DNA of 64,000 nucleotides from Bradyrhizobium erythrophlei (GCF_900129425.1 NZ_LT670817.1:1302001-1366000), one strand, 5' to 3'. Counted from the stretch's first letter, positions 15,969 to 25,050 are shown. The notes: generated by a model from the sequence alone, not told the origin. Program-made: numbers and translations.

Positions 15969-17012
15969 CTAGCTGTTCGGGCCGCGCTCCATGCCGACAG
16001 GCTGCCAGCGCCGAAGCGACGTATTTTGCAGCACCGACGGATTGACGCAGCTCACCGGCCACATGCCGGACAGCACCAGCGACAGTTCGAAGCCGACGCG
16101 CCGCTTGCGCGCCTCGTCGAAGCGGGCGGAGGCCGAAGCGACGTGGGCCGTCAGCGTCACGTTCTCCATCCCCAGCATCGGATTGTTGTGCGAAGGCGGC
16201 TCCTTCTCCAGCACGTCGAGTGCGGCGTGTGCGATCCAGCCTTCCTGCAGGGCCTTGATCAGCGCCTCTTCGTTCACGGTCGCGCCGCGCCCGGTATTGA
16301 TGAAGATCGCGCTCGGCTTCATCTGGCGGAAATGGGTTTCGCCGAGCATGTGGTGCACCTCGGGCCGCGCCGGCGCGTGCATCGACACGAAATCGGATTG
16401 CGACAGCACCTCCGACAGCGTCGCCGGCAGCACGCCATGATCGGAAATCAGCGTCTCCGCGATGAAGGGATCATAGGCGATCATCCGCAGCCCGAACGGT
16501 GCGGCGCGTTTGGCGACCGCGCGCGCCACGCGCCCGAACGATACGAAGCCGAGCGTTTGGCCCATCAGCCGGGGAATCTTCAGTAGCGCCGGGCGGCCTT
16601 CGGTCCAGCGGCCCTGCCGCACCATCTTGTCCTGCTCGACCAGCCGGCGAAACCCGGCCAGCAGCAGCATCATGGCGTGGTCGGCGACTTCCTCGATGAA
16701 GGTGTCGGGAATGTTGGTGACGGGAATGCCGCGCGCGGTGGCGGCCTTGACGTCCACGCTGTCGACGCCGACGCTGCCGAGCGTGATGACCTTGCAGTTT
16801 TCGAGGGCGTCGATGATGGTCTTGGAGATCGGAATGCCCTTGGCGTAGATGGCGTCCGCGGTCCGGGCGGCGTCGATGAACTCGGCCTCGTTGGCCGGCG
16901 CCTCGACGATCTCGGCGCCGATCGGATCGAGCGCTTCCTTTTCATACGCATAGCCGCCGCCGGCGACGGTGAAACTCGCGCCCTTCGGCGTCACGACCTT
17001 GAACTTCGACAT
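15969..17012 (-). CDS. D-isomer-specific 2-hydroxyacid dehydrogenase
   Basis: 347-residue NAD(P)-dependent D-2-hydroxyacid dehydrogenase, cytoplasmic. It starts MSKFKVVTPKGASFTVAGGG. It has the substrate loop TLGSVGVDSVDVKAATARGI and the nucleotide-binding domain at LMGQTLGFVSFGRVARAVAKRA. Catalytic Arg is in INTGRGATVNEEAL, Glu in DVLEKEP, and the C-terminal His is in TLTAHVASAS. The coenzyme loop reads GFVSFGRVA, where the family usually has GxGxxG, so the first glycine is changed; this is common in close relatives. It lies 104 bp upstream of the sugar importer genes on the same strand and may act on an imported sugar acid. The substrate is unknown. Confidence 0.9.
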   Translation of the reverse strand: MSKFKVVTPKGASFTVAGGGYAYEKEALDPIGAEIVEAPANEAEFIDAARTADAIYAKGIPISKTIIDALENCKVITLGSVGVDSVDVKAATARGIPVTNIPDTFIEEVADHAMMLLLAGFRRLVEQDKMVRQGRWTEGRPALLKIPRLMGQTLGFVSFGRVARAVAKRAAPFGLRMIAYDPFIAETLISDHGVLPATLSEVLSQSDFVSMHAPARPEVHHMLGETHFRQMKPSAIFINTGRGATVNEEALIKALQEGWIAHAALDVLEKEPPSHNNPMLGMENVTLTAHVASASARFDEARKRRVGFELSLVLSGMWPVSCVNPSVLQNTSLRRWQPVGMERGPNS

Positions 17013-17264
17013 TTCCTGCTCCCGATTGATTTTCGGTCTTTTTATAGACACGGGGTTATCGCCGCTTCCAGCGTTCGGCGCGTTTGGCATCTCCTGGCCC
17101 GGGCAGGCTAGCCTGCCCGAGAGTAAAGCGGAAGCGGGTTCGGCGCCGTGACCGCTTGCATCGTCATCGTTTCGAAGAAGTTGCGCCGGATTCGCGCCGC
17201 GCGACAAGTCCGGCGCGCGCAATGCTACAATGTCCTGATCCTGTCGAGCACGGAGGAGACCGCC

Positions 17265-17666
17265 ATGGGCGTGGATCTGTTGAATATCGAGGGCCTGAAG
17301 CAACTGGAACATCAGGGCCCGATCGTGATGGTGAACCTGATGCGGTTCCACGAGCGTTCGCTCGATGGCGACGGCAGCGGCTGGGATGCCTATTTGCGTT
17401 ACAGCGCGCTGACCGTGCCGATGATCAAGGCGCGCGGCGGCACGCTGCTGTGGACCGGCGACGCCAAAGCGGTCGCGCTCGGCCCGCAGCACGGCAACCA
17501 ATGGGATTATCTGGCGCTGGTGTATTATCCATCCGTGGCCGCGTTCCTCGACATGATGACGTCGGAAGAATACGAAAACCGCTGCGACCCGCACCGCCGC
17601 AACGGCTGCGCCGAGCATGTGATCATCTGCACGAGCGAGGCCTACAGCAAATTCAAGATCGGGTAG
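17265..17666 (+). CDS. DUF1330-like small protein
   Basis: 133-residue protein of the dimeric alpha-beta barrel type. It starts MGVDLLNIEGLKQLEHQGPIVMVNLMRF, and carries AYLRYSALTVPMIKARGGTLLW and YYPSVAAFLDMMTSEEYENR, which match the DUF1330/EthD-like pattern. The ATG at 17265 follows a strong CGGAGGAG site and excludes a longer upstream frame. No signal peptide. It is transcribed divergently from the hydroxyacid dehydrogenase. Biochemical role unknown. Confidence 0.75.
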   Translation: MGVDLLNIEGLKQLEHQGPIVMVNLMRFHERSLDGDGSGWDAYLRYSALTVPMIKARGGTLLWTGDAKAVALGPQHGNQWDYLALVYYPSVAAFLDMMTSEEYENRCDPHRRNGCAEHVIICTSEAYSKFKIG

Positions 17667-17837
17667 GGTGCAGATCCGCCCGGCCTGGAGCATTTCCAGC
17701 AAGGTCGAATCGTGATTGCCATCGTTGCCTCGTGGTTCGAGACGCGCGGCGTTGCCGCGCTGTGTCTCGTGTCCGGACGCGGTGCAGCGTTCTTCACGCT
17801 GCTCCGCAGAGCCGGGACCCACGGATACGGGTCCATC

Positions 17838-17976
17838 ATGGACCCCGGATCAGCAGCGCACCGCCATAGCGCGTCGAAGACGCGCGTAACCGCGCTTATG
17901 GCGCTGCGCAGCGTCCGGGGCACGCCAAACCCTCATCCTGAGGAGCGCGCACCTGCGCGCGTCTCGAAGGATGAAG
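17838..17976. repeat. two adjacent palindromic intergenic repeats
   Basis: This occupies most of a 329-bp gene-free stretch (17667-17995). The first element is an imperfect inverted repeat running from GGACCCCGGATCAGCAGCGC to GCGCTGCGCAGCGTCCGGGG. The second is the pair TCATCCTGAGGAGCGCGC / GCGCGTCTCGAAGGATGA (17934-17974 approx.), a hairpin I recognise from many Bradyrhizobium intergenic regions. No coding signal is seen in the stretch. Confidence 0.65.
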
Positions 17977-17995
17977 CGACCGAACTGAAAACGCT

Positions 17996-19213
17996 TCAGA
18001 GCCTCCGCACCAGGCCGGATGAAATCTCGCCGATGCTGCGGATGCCGAGCAGGGCCATGTCGCGATCGACTTCATCCCGCAGCAGCGTCAGCGCGCGCCG
18101 CACGCCGGCTTCGCCGCCGGCGACCGCCGCGTACAGCAGCGGCCGGCCGATGAAGACGAACTTGGCGCCGAGCGCCAGCGCCTTCAGCACGTCGGTGCCG
18201 CGCCGGATGCCGCCGTCCAGCATCACGGTCATGCCGCCTGCCTCGTCGGCGATCTCCGGCAGCGTGCGCAGCGCCGACACCGTGCCGTCGAGCTGGCGGC
18301 CGCCATGGTTGGAGACGATCACGCCGTCGACGCCGGATTCGCGCGCGATCTTCGCATCATCAGGCGCGATCAGGCCCTTGACCACGAGCTTGCCGTTCCA
18401 GCGCTTGCGGATCAGCTCGACATGCTTCCAGGCCAGCTGGTCGCGCTTGCCGATGTTGCGCATCAGGTTTTTGGCGAGCACCGGCGGTCCGCGCACCGCG
18501 TCCATGTTCTCGAAATGCGGCATGCCGTAATTCATCAGGGTGCGGGCCCAGGTGCCGAGCAGCCAGTCCGGATGCGTGACGGTGTCCCAGGCGACGCGCG
18601 GCGTGATCGCCAGCGGGACCTGGAAACCGTTGCGGATGTTGTTCTCGCGGTTGGGCGGCACCGGCACGTCGGCGGTGACGACAAAAGTGTCGTAGCCGGC
18701 GGCGGCGACCCGGTCGACCAGCGGCTCGATCCGCGACGCATCGCCCGCCAGATAGGCCTGATACCAGGCGGCCGGATTCTCGCGCCTGACATCCTCCAGC
18801 GTGATCAGGGAGGAGGCGCTGAGAATCATCGGCACATTCATCGCCGCCGCCGCGCGCGTCAGCACGATGTCGCCCCGGTAGGCGCACAGCGCGGCCGAGC
18901 CCATCGGCGGAATGCCGAACGGCGCCGCGTAGGTCTTGCCGAACAGTGTTGTCGCCTGCTCGCGGCCGGAGACGTCGTTCAGCACGCGCGGGACAAAACC
19001 GTATTCCTGAAAGGCGCGGCGATTGTCGGCCAAAGCGGCGTCGGTCTCGGTGGCCCCGGAGATGTAGCCATAGAGAAATTTCGGCAGCCGGCGCCGAGCC
19101 GTGGCCTCGAAATCATCGAGCGAAAGATAGCGTCGAAGCGCGCGCGGAACGCCGCTCTCGGCACGTTGCACTGTGGCTGGCGGGGAATTGATGGCGGCGG
19201 TTCGGTCATGCAT
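17996..19213 (-). CDS. FMN-dependent alpha-hydroxy-acid oxidase
   Basis: 405-residue FMN enzyme oxidising 2-hydroxy acids, cytoplasmic or membrane-associated. N-terminal LSLDDFEATARRRLPKFLYGYISGATETD is the family entry helix. FMN and substrate residues are in PPMGSAALCAYRGD, FVVTADVPVPPNRENNIRNG, the catalytic His motif SNHGGRQLDGT, and MLDGGIRRGTDVLKALALGAKFVFIGRP, the FMN phosphate loop. Full length, unlike the paralogue cut by the left edge (1-868). It may start at the ATG at 19213 or a few codons later. It is followed by a palindromic repeat region. Substrate not determinable. Confidence 0.95.
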   Translation of the reverse strand: MHDRTAAINSPPATVQRAESGVPRALRRYLSLDDFEATARRRLPKFLYGYISGATETDAALADNRRAFQEYGFVPRVLNDVSGREQATTLFGKTYAAPFGIPPMGSAALCAYRGDIVLTRAAAAMNVPMILSASSLITLEDVRRENPAAWYQAYLAGDASRIEPLVDRVAAAGYDTFVVTADVPVPPNRENNIRNGFQVPLAITPRVAWDTVTHPDWLLGTWARTLMNYGMPHFENMDAVRGPPVLAKNLMRNIGKRDQLAWKHVELIRKRWNGKLVVKGLIAPDDAKIARESGVDGVIVSNHGGRQLDGTVSALRTLPEIADEAGGMTVMLDGGIRRGTDVLKALALGAKFVFIGRPLLYAAVAGGEAGVRRALTLLRDEVDRDMALLGIRSIGEISSGLVRRL

Positions 19214-19302
19214 TCGGCGAGCAATCCGTCTAAGAGGCCTTGGCGGCGATGGTCCGACAGGGGGATATGGCGGTCAACCTCTGCCGCCGCGTTTGACGCA
19301 AA

Positions 19303-20238
19303 CTAATTCGCACTCGCCTGCTTCCGCGACGCAACAAAAACGCCGATCAGCACCAGCGCGAAACCGATGACGTGGAATAGCTGCGGCCGTTCGCCGAGAA
19401 ACACGATGGCCATCGCGGCGCCGAACGCCGGCACCATATGAAAGAACGGCGCGGCGCGGTTGGCGCCGATCAAGTGGATGCCGCGATTGTAGCACAGGTA
19501 CGCCACCGTCGAGGGAAACACCGCGACGTAAACCACCGACAGCAGGTTGGTCGTGTCCAGCTGCATCACCGGCCGCGTGCACAATTCCCAGATCAGCAGT
19601 GGAATCAAACTTGCCGCGCCGCAGCCGAACGTGAAACCCGCCAGCGACAGCGCGTGAATCTTCGGACGCTTCAAGGTCAGCACCGTATACAGCCCGAAAA
19701 ACACCATCGCCGCGGTGAAGATGACGTCGCCCTTGTTGAACACGATGCTGGTGACTGCGGTGAGGTCGCCGTGCAGCAGGATCACCAGCACGCCGGTCAG
19801 CGACAATACAATTCCGCCGGCCTGCGCCAGTGTCAGCCGGACCCCGAGCAAAAGCAGCGACCATACCGCGACGAACAGCGGCCCGGCCGACTGCAGCAGC
19901 AGCGTGTTCAGCGCCTGGGTGTATTCGAGCGCCCAATATTGCAGGGCGTTGAAGACGCCGATGCCGGTGACGGACAACAGGACCATGGTGCCGAGGCGGG
20001 CGCGCAGCGCCCCCCAGTCGCGCAGCAGATGCTTCCACGCGAACGGAAGCACCATCAGAAACGCGATCGCCCAGCGCAGGAACGCCAGCGTCACCGGCGG
20101 AATATGCCCGGCGGCGAGGCGGCCGACGATGGCGTTGCCGGCCCAGCACAGCGCGGCGATCGAGAGCAGCAGATAGGGCTGGTTGGCGAGCCAGCCGCCG
20201 GAGGTTGTGGCCCCGGAGGTTTGATCGGAAGCAGACAT
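19303..20238 (-). CDS. EamA family (DMT) transporter
   Basis: 311-residue drug/metabolite exporter with ten membrane segments in two EamA repeats. The first repeat starts LLSIAALCWAGNAIVGRLAAGHIPPVTLAFLRW, the standard DMT signature. The second carries KGDVIFTAAMVFFGLYTVL and ends PAFGAAMAIVFLGERPQLFHVIGFALVLIGVFV, with the conserved GE of the last helix pair. The ATG at 20238 (SASDQTSG) is chosen; a TTG nine codons upstream is also possible. It is divergent from purA. The substrate is unknown. Confidence 0.92.
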   Translation of the reverse strand: MSASDQTSGATTSGGWLANQPYLLLSIAALCWAGNAIVGRLAAGHIPPVTLAFLRWAIAFLMVLPFAWKHLLRDWGALRARLGTMVLLSVTGIGVFNALQYWALEYTQALNTLLLQSAGPLFVAVWSLLLLGVRLTLAQAGGIVLSLTGVLVILLHGDLTAVTSIVFNKGDVIFTAAMVFFGLYTVLTLKRPKIHALSLAGFTFGCGAASLIPLLIWELCTRPVMQLDTTNLLSVVYVAVFPSTVAYLCYNRGIHLIGANRAAPFFHMVPAFGAAMAIVFLGERPQLFHVIGFALVLIGVFVASRKQASAN

Positions 20239-20667
20239 TAGGCGGTCGTCTTGGCCCGGGTTCAATGGCGCCGCGGCCCGTCCGGTGCTTTGGCACCAGC
20301 GGAAGCTCTGCCCGGCCGCCTCACAGACACGGATTTTCGGCGCGCATCAATGGCGCAGGATGCATCGCGACCATGCATGGGCCGGCTCGTCCACGGGGCG
20401 CGGCATGATTCGGACCCGGCGCCGGCCGGTGCCATCGTCCCGACACAGATTTTTAGGGGATATCAATGGGTTGGGGCCCTCCCAATCCGGTCCCGAAGCC
20501 CCGTTCCTGCTTGCGTCGCTAGCCCGCTTCCGTTATCCGATTGTATGCCTCGCATGCGAGCGCCCCGGCCGTGATTTAGGGCTGGGCGCATGATCCGGAA
20601 AAGCAGGCAGCGATTTTCCGAACCGATCATGCTTGAACCAGGATAGTTGCAGAGGGAATACCCGCGA
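20239..20667. other. 429-bp intergenic region between EamA gene and purA
   Basis: No convincing gene. Several overlapping short frames lack ribosome binding sites and family features. The right part holds a palindromic repeat (20590-20633). Promoters for both divergent neighbours should lie here, but I cannot pick a clear -35/-10 pair. Confidence 0.6.
20590..20633. repeat. palindromic repeat upstream of purA
   Basis: Imperfect inverted repeat: GCATGATCCGGAAAA on the left and TTTTCCGAACCGATCATGC on the right, separated by about 11 bases. It ends some 35 bp before the purA start, so it would form a hairpin in the purA leader. The type is familiar from Bradyrhizobium intergenic regions. Confidence 0.7.
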
Positions 20668-21960
20668 ATGGCCAATGTTGTCGTCGTCGGCGCCCAATGG
20701 GGCGACGAAGGGAAGGGCAAGATCGTCGACTGGTTGTCGGAGCAGGCTGACATCGTCGTGCGCTTCCAGGGCGGCCACAATGCCGGCCATACGCTGGTCA
20801 TCAACGGCGAAACCTACAAGCTGGCGCTGTTGCCGTCGGGCGTGCTGCGGCCCTCCAAGCTCGCGGTGATCGGCAACGGCGTGGTGTTCGATCCGCAGGC
20901 GTTCCTCGATGAGGTGACGAAACTGAGGGGGCAGGGCGTCGCCATCAGCCCGGAAAATCTGCGGGTCGCCGAGAACGTCACGCTGATCCTGCCCCTGCAT
21001 CGCGATCTCGATTCGATCCGCGAATCCAGCAACGCCATCACCGCGATCGGCACCACGCGGCGCGGGATCGGGCCGGCCTATGAGGACAAGGTCGGCCGCC
21101 GCGCGATCCGGCTGATGGACCTCGCCGATCTCGATACGCTGCCGCACAAGATCGACCGCCTGCTGGCGCATCACAACGCGCTGCGCCGCGGGCTCAATCT
21201 GGAAGAGATCGACGGCGCGGGAATCATGAAGGAGCTGAGAGCGCTGGCGCCGCAGCTTCTGCCTTACGCCGAAACGGTGTGGCGGCTGCTCGACCTGAAG
21301 CGCCGCGAGGGCAAGCGTATTCTGTTCGAGGGCGCGCAGGGCGCGCTGCTCGACGTCGACCACGGCACCTATCCCTACGTCACCTCGTCCAACACCGTGG
21401 CGGCGCAGGCGGCGACCGGCACCGGCATGGGCCCGGGCGCGGTCGGCTATGTGCTCGGCATCTGCAAGGCCTATACGACGCGGGTCGGCCAGGGCCCGTT
21501 CCCGACCGAACTGCATGATGCGATCGGCGAGGAAATCGGCCGCCGCGGCAAGGAATTCGGCGTCAACACCGGGCGCAAGCGGCGCTGCGGCTGGTTCGAC
21601 GCCATGCTGGTGCGCCAGACGGTGCGGACCTGCGGCATCAACGGCCTGGCGCTGACCAAGCTCGATATTCTCGACGGCTTCGACACCATCGAGGTCTGCG
21701 TCGGCTATACTCTGGACGGCAAGGAAATCGACCATCTGCCGGCCGGCGAGGGCGCGCAGGCCCGGATCAAGCCGGTCTACGAGACCATCGAGGGCTGGAA
21801 GGAGCCGACCGCCAATGCCCGTTCCTGGGCGGATCTGCCGGCCCAGGCCATCAAATATGTCCGCCGGGTCGAGGAACTGGTGGGTTGCCCAATCGCCTTG
21901 CTTTCCACCAGCCCGGAACGCGAGGATACTATTCTGGTCCAGAACCCGTTCGAGGCTTAA
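20668..21960 (+). CDS. purA: adenylosuccinate synthetase
   Basis: Converts IMP and aspartate, with GTP, to adenylosuccinate, the committed step to AMP. 430 residues, the standard length. N-terminal MANVVVVGAQWGDEGKGKIVDW holds the GTP loop and catalytic Asp13. GGHNAGHT holds catalytic His41. Further family motifs are TTRRGIGPAYEDKVGRR, FEGAQGALLDVDHGTYPYVTSSN and TRVGQGPFPTEL. The ATG at 20668 is preferred over one seven codons upstream, since it starts the conserved MANVVVVG. It follows a palindromic repeat and is 37 bp before the proline-rich membrane protein gene. Confidence 0.98.
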   Translation: MANVVVVGAQWGDEGKGKIVDWLSEQADIVVRFQGGHNAGHTLVINGETYKLALLPSGVLRPSKLAVIGNGVVFDPQAFLDEVTKLRGQGVAISPENLRVAENVTLILPLHRDLDSIRESSNAITAIGTTRRGIGPAYEDKVGRRAIRLMDLADLDTLPHKIDRLLAHHNALRRGLNLEEIDGAGIMKELRALAPQLLPYAETVWRLLDLKRREGKRILFEGAQGALLDVDHGTYPYVTSSNTVAAQAATGTGMGPGAVGYVLGICKAYTTRVGQGPFPTELHDAIGEEIGRRGKEFGVNTGRKRRCGWFDAMLVRQTVRTCGINGLALTKLDILDGFDTIEVCVGYTLDGKEIDHLPAGEGAQARIKPVYETIEGWKEPTANARSWADLPAQAIKYVRRVEELVGCPIALLSTSPEREDTILVQNPFEA

Positions 21961-21997
21961 CGAGATGTTACCGGAAAGCCCGCATTGTTGAGTCGAA

Positions 21998-23668
21998 ATG
22001 GCTGATTACTACCCGCTGATTGCCCGCGCCATATCCGGCCTGGACCCCAGTGCCCCCGGCGAGAGCCGCCGCGCGCTTTATGAGCGGGCGCGCGCGGCGC
22101 TGATCGCGCAGTTGCGCAGCGTACAGCCGCCGTTGAGCGAATCCGAAATCACCCGCGAGCGGCTGTCGCTGGAAGAGGCCGTGCGCAAAGTCGAGTCCGA
22201 AGCCGCCCAGCGCGCCCGGGACGCCACGCGCTCCGGGGACGCCACGCGCTCCGGGGACGCTGCGCGCTCCGGGGACGGCTCGCGCCCAACCGGCGCCCGC
22301 GCCGGCGACGCGTTCCGCGCCACGACCCGTCCCGCTTCGCGGCCGGCCGAGCCGGCGCCGCCATCTTCAGCCCAGCCATCTTCAGCACAGCCGCCCCCGC
22401 CGCAGCCTCCGACAGCCCAGCCGCCGCGTCCGCGCCAGCCTTCGCCGCCACCGCCGCCGCCGTCGCGCACCGAGCGGCCGCCGCTCGGCCAGGAGGATCG
22501 CTCGCCGCGCAACCTTCGCGCCGACCCGGTGCCGATGCAGGATCCGCAGCTGCCGCCGACCCGTGAACGGTCAGGCGCGCCGCGCCGCGGTCCCGACAAC
22601 AGTGCCCCGCAGGCCCCGCCGCCGCCGGGCGTGCGCGGCTTCCGTGACATCGCCGCCGACGCCGACGATCTCGGCCGCGCCGCGGCGCAGGCCAGCCGCT
22701 CGGCGCGGAAAACCTACGCCAACGTGCCGTCGCCCTCGCCGGAATTCGACCGGCTCGAGCCGAGCATGGAAAACCGTGGCGCCGATCCCGACGCGCCGTA
22801 TTCCTACGACGAGTCCGTCGAGGAGGCCGAGCGCTACGCGCAGTCGCAACAGCCGGCGCCGCGCCCGCGCCTCGGCCCCGACCGCGCGCCGAAAAAGCGT
22901 ATCCGGGCCGGCACGGTATTTCCGTTCAAGAGCGCGATCGCGATCGGCATCGTACTTATCCTGGTGGGCGCCTCGATCCTGTGGGGCAAGTCGGTGGTGA
23001 CGGCCGTCAGCGGCCTGTTCAAGCCGTCGCAGACGGTGGTGGAAGCGCCAAAGGACGCCTCGCCGCTGTCGAAGCCGAAGATACCCGATCGGGTCGGCCA
23101 GCCGTCGTCGACGGATCAGGTCGCGCCGGTGGCGCAGCGCGTGGTGCTGTATGACGAGGATCCGTCCGATCCCAAGGGCAAGCAATATGTCGGCTCGGTG
23201 ATCTGGCGCACCGAACAGATCAAGGGCGCCGCCGGCCAGCCGCCCGATCTCGCCGTGCGCGCCGACATCGAGATTCCCGACCGCAAGTTCAAGATGACGA
23301 TGTCGTTCCGCCGCAACACCGACACCTCGCTGCCCGCCAGCCACACCGCGGAACTGACGTTCATCCTGCCGCCGGATTTCGCCGGCGGCGGCATCAGCAA
23401 CGTGCCGGGCATCCTGATGAAATCCAACGAGCAGGCGCGCGGCACGCCCTTGGCGGGACTCGCGGTCAAGGTCACCGACGGCTTCTTCCTGATCGGGCTG
23501 TCGAACGTCGATTCCGACCGCTCGCGCAACATCCAGCTTCTGAAGGAGCGCTCCTGGTTCGACGTGCCGCTGGTCTATGTCAACCAGCGCCGCGCCATCA
23601 TCGCCATCGAAAAAGGCGCCCCCGGCGAACGCGCCTTCAACGACGCCTTCGCGGCGTGGGGGGAGTAG
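21998..23668 (+). CDS. proline-rich single-pass membrane protein, unknown function (556 aa)
   Basis: I do not recognise a named family. Layout by eye: residues 1-75 are a charged helical domain (MADYYPLIARAISGLDPSAPGESRRALYERARAALIAQL). Residues 75-97 are a tandem repeat, DATRSG twice then DAARSG, from an 18-bp DNA repeat. Residues 100-210 are a disordered Pro/Arg/Ser segment with SSAQP repeats. A single membrane helix follows at about 311-331 (AIAIGIVLILVGASILWG), then a globular C-terminal domain of about 220 residues with VLYDEDPSDPKGKQYVGSVIW and TAELTFILPPDFAGGGISNVPG. Topology would place the C-terminal domain in the periplasm. It is closely linked to purA (37 bp). I recall similar hypothetical proteins beside purA in related genomes. 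Confidence 0.85.
   Translation: MADYYPLIARAISGLDPSAPGESRRALYERARAALIAQLRSVQPPLSESEITRERLSLEEAVRKVESEAAQRARDATRSGDATRSGDAARSGDGSRPTGARAGDAFRATTRPASRPAEPAPPSSAQPSSAQPPPPQPPTAQPPRPRQPSPPPPPPSRTERPPLGQEDRSPRNLRADPVPMQDPQLPPTRERSGAPRRGPDNSAPQAPPPPGVRGFRDIAADADDLGRAAAQASRSARKTYANVPSPSPEFDRLEPSMENRGADPDAPYSYDESVEEAERYAQSQQPAPRPRLGPDRAPKKRIRAGTVFPFKSAIAIGIVLILVGASILWGKSVVTAVSGLFKPSQTVVEAPKDASPLSKPKIPDRVGQPSSTDQVAPVAQRVVLYDEDPSDPKGKQYVGSVIWRTEQIKGAAGQPPDLAVRADIEIPDRKFKMTMSFRRNTDTSLPASHTAELTFILPPDFAGGGISNVPGILMKSNEQARGTPLAGLAVKVTDGFFLIGLSNVDSDRSRNIQLLKERSWFDVPLVYVNQRRAIIAIEKGAPGERAFNDAFAAWGE
22220..22273. repeat. 18-bp in-frame tandem repeat, three units
   Basis: Units GACGCCACGCGCTCCGGG (two exact copies) and GACGCTGCGCGCTCCGGG, with a degenerate fourth start. 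It is in frame within the proline-rich protein, encoding DATRSG, DATRSG and DAARSG. Copy number may vary between strains. Confidence 0.9.
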
Positions 23669-23753
23669 GGCGGGCGGCGAGGGATCTCCTGCGTCCGCGA
23701 TTTCGTTCAGCTGATAAGTTTGCGGATTAAAGGAGACTGAGGCCGGGATCACA

Positions 23754-23927
23754 ATGAAGCTCAAACGGGGGACGTTTGCAGCGACGTTCTTTCTGGCCTG
23801 CCTTGCGGCGATGGAATTAGAGGGTGTGGGCTGGATGAAATCTAGCTACTGCAATTCGCAGTTTGCGCCCACGAATTTTGTGGTGTCCATATCGTACCGA
23901 TCTTTATCATCGTATTTTACGAGTTGA
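23754..23927 (+). pseudogene. possible 5' remnant of a truncated gene (57 codons)
   Basis: Frame MKLKRGTFAATFFLACLAAMELEGVGWMK looks like the start of a secreted or membrane protein, with AAAGGAG a little far upstream. After about codon 29 the sequence turns A+T-richer and runs antisense into the 3' end of the next - strand gene, ending at a TGA at 23925-23927. I read it as a gene start cut by insertion of the following A+T-rich segment. Low confidence. Confidence 0.3.
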
Positions 23928-24745
23928 CAAAGCGCATGCACTTTGGCCCCAGCGCTAGGATTCATCGTGAGAATTTGGTCACCCCATTTCTTTGCATCAA
24001 AGATTAGAACTGCGGGCCAAACTGGTTGAAGGATAACGACTATCAAATATTCTTTTTTATCTTTCTCGACTAGGCGACTAACCCTCAGAAAAGGATTGTC
24101 AATTTTAACCCAACTGCCAACATAGGCATCTGTGCCGATAGACCCCATTGAATAGTTCATGCGGGCCAGCTCATTTGGCCCGAATGGCAGCAAGAGGCGG
24201 CCACTTTTCTTTGCCTTCTGCACCTCGTCCTCGGTAACCCACGGTTCTGGCGGTAATGGCGGCGGCGGTGTGGGTGTGGTGATCGATGACGGTAGCGGCT
24301 TCGCGGGCCGGGGCAGCGCTGGCGCGGAAACTTTGGAGACCTGTGCGCCCCAATGGGCTGCATCAAGCGACCAGATTGTAACTATTGTGGTCACTACAAA
24401 TAGCCAGAAGAAGGCTAAGAGCGGGCGCGCACTGTCACTACTTGGGGTCGGACGGCCCCCTGTCGCTAACTCCAATTTCCACTTATGACGCGCCGCGTAT
24501 TCAAGGGATGTCAGGACGACGATCCCGGCTCCGATCAAGAGCCACGTTTGGATTGAAAGCCATCCATAGGTCATGGCGATAACCTGATGGGCCTTCGGAA
24601 AGTTCTTGGCGATATTTTCGGGAATAAACTGGGAGACAAATGTATCCCAAGTCGCAATCGCACCCCAGATCGCAAAAATGGCTTTGGGGACCGGACGGCC
24701 AAGAATGTCCAAAAAGGCGTTGGCCCGATCCTGAATGGCAACCAT
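23846..24745 (-). CDS. hypothetical membrane protein, A+T-richer than neighbours (299 aa)
   Basis: No family recognised. It starts MVAIQDRANAFLDILGRPVPK. Two to three membrane segments lie in the N-terminal half (LSIQTWLLIGAGIVVLTSLEYAA and LLAFFWLFVVTTIVTIWSLD), then a proline-rich linker (PSSITTPTPPPPLPPEPWVTED), then a C-terminal domain of about 110 residues with SWVKIDNPFLRVSRLVEKDKKEY that probably lies outside the membrane. The ATG at 24745 is chosen for its CAGGGGGA site. Codon use is visibly less G+C-biased than in purA or the flagellar genes, suggesting recent acquisition. It is flanked by a truncated frame on one side and a broken Fic locus on the other. Confidence 0.75.
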   Translation of the reverse strand: MVAIQDRANAFLDILGRPVPKAIFAIWGAIATWDTFVSQFIPENIAKNFPKAHQVIAMTYGWLSIQTWLLIGAGIVVLTSLEYAARHKWKLELATGGRPTPSSDSARPLLAFFWLFVVTTIVTIWSLDAAHWGAQVSKVSAPALPRPAKPLPSSITTPTPPPPLPPEPWVTEDEVQKAKKSGRLLLPFGPNELARMNYSMGSIGTDAYVGSWVKIDNPFLRVSRLVEKDKKEYLIVVILQPVWPAVLIFDAKKWGDQILTMNPSAGAKVHALCQLVKYDDKDRYDMDTTKFVGANCELQ

Positions 24746-24818
24746 GGAATCCCCCTGCGGCACTCTAGCCGAAGGGCAGCAATTCCTGAAACTATAGGTA
24801 GTGGATAACCGCCTGTAT

Positions 24819-25039
24819 TCACTTTCGGACCCGGTGGCGTTTGCGGCGGATAGCCATCGTCAGCTCAGATTCGTCGCCATCGAAGCTCGCGATCATGGCG
24901 TGAAGCATTGCATCGGGATCGAGCTTTTCGAGATTTAGCGTTTGGCCTGCCCGATCGGCCAACAAGGCGAAGAACGCCAATTGCGTGCGACCATGGTAGA
25001 GTTTTCGTAGGGGTGAGGATCCTCCGACGCGTCGCACAT
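24819..25039 (-). pseudogene. Fic/DOC family gene, internally deleted and frameshifted
   Basis: From the ATG at 25039 the frame reads MCDASEDPHPYENST, the usual start of a Fic protein (DPYxYPGT-like). The sequence then jumps to HGRTQLAFFALLADRAGQTLNL and LDPDAMLHAMIASFDGD in a different frame, which match the part of a Fic domain that follows the catalytic HPFREGNGR loop. The central domain with the catalytic His is gone, so the AMP-transferase cannot be active. It lies 11 bp downstream of a small antitoxin-like gene, as expected for a Fic toxin-antitoxin pair. Confidence 0.75.
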
Positions 25040-25050
25040 GCGGTGGTGAT

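Noticed and set aside
17996..19213. Duplication of the oxidase at 1-868 as a recent repeat
   Set aside because: The two share the family motifs but differ through most of their length, so they are old paralogues and not a recent duplication like the serA fragment.
22220..22273. CRISPR-like repeat array
   Set aside because: The three 18-bp units are contiguous and in frame in a coding sequence, with no spacers. It is a coding tandem repeat. No CRISPR array or cas gene was seen in the window.
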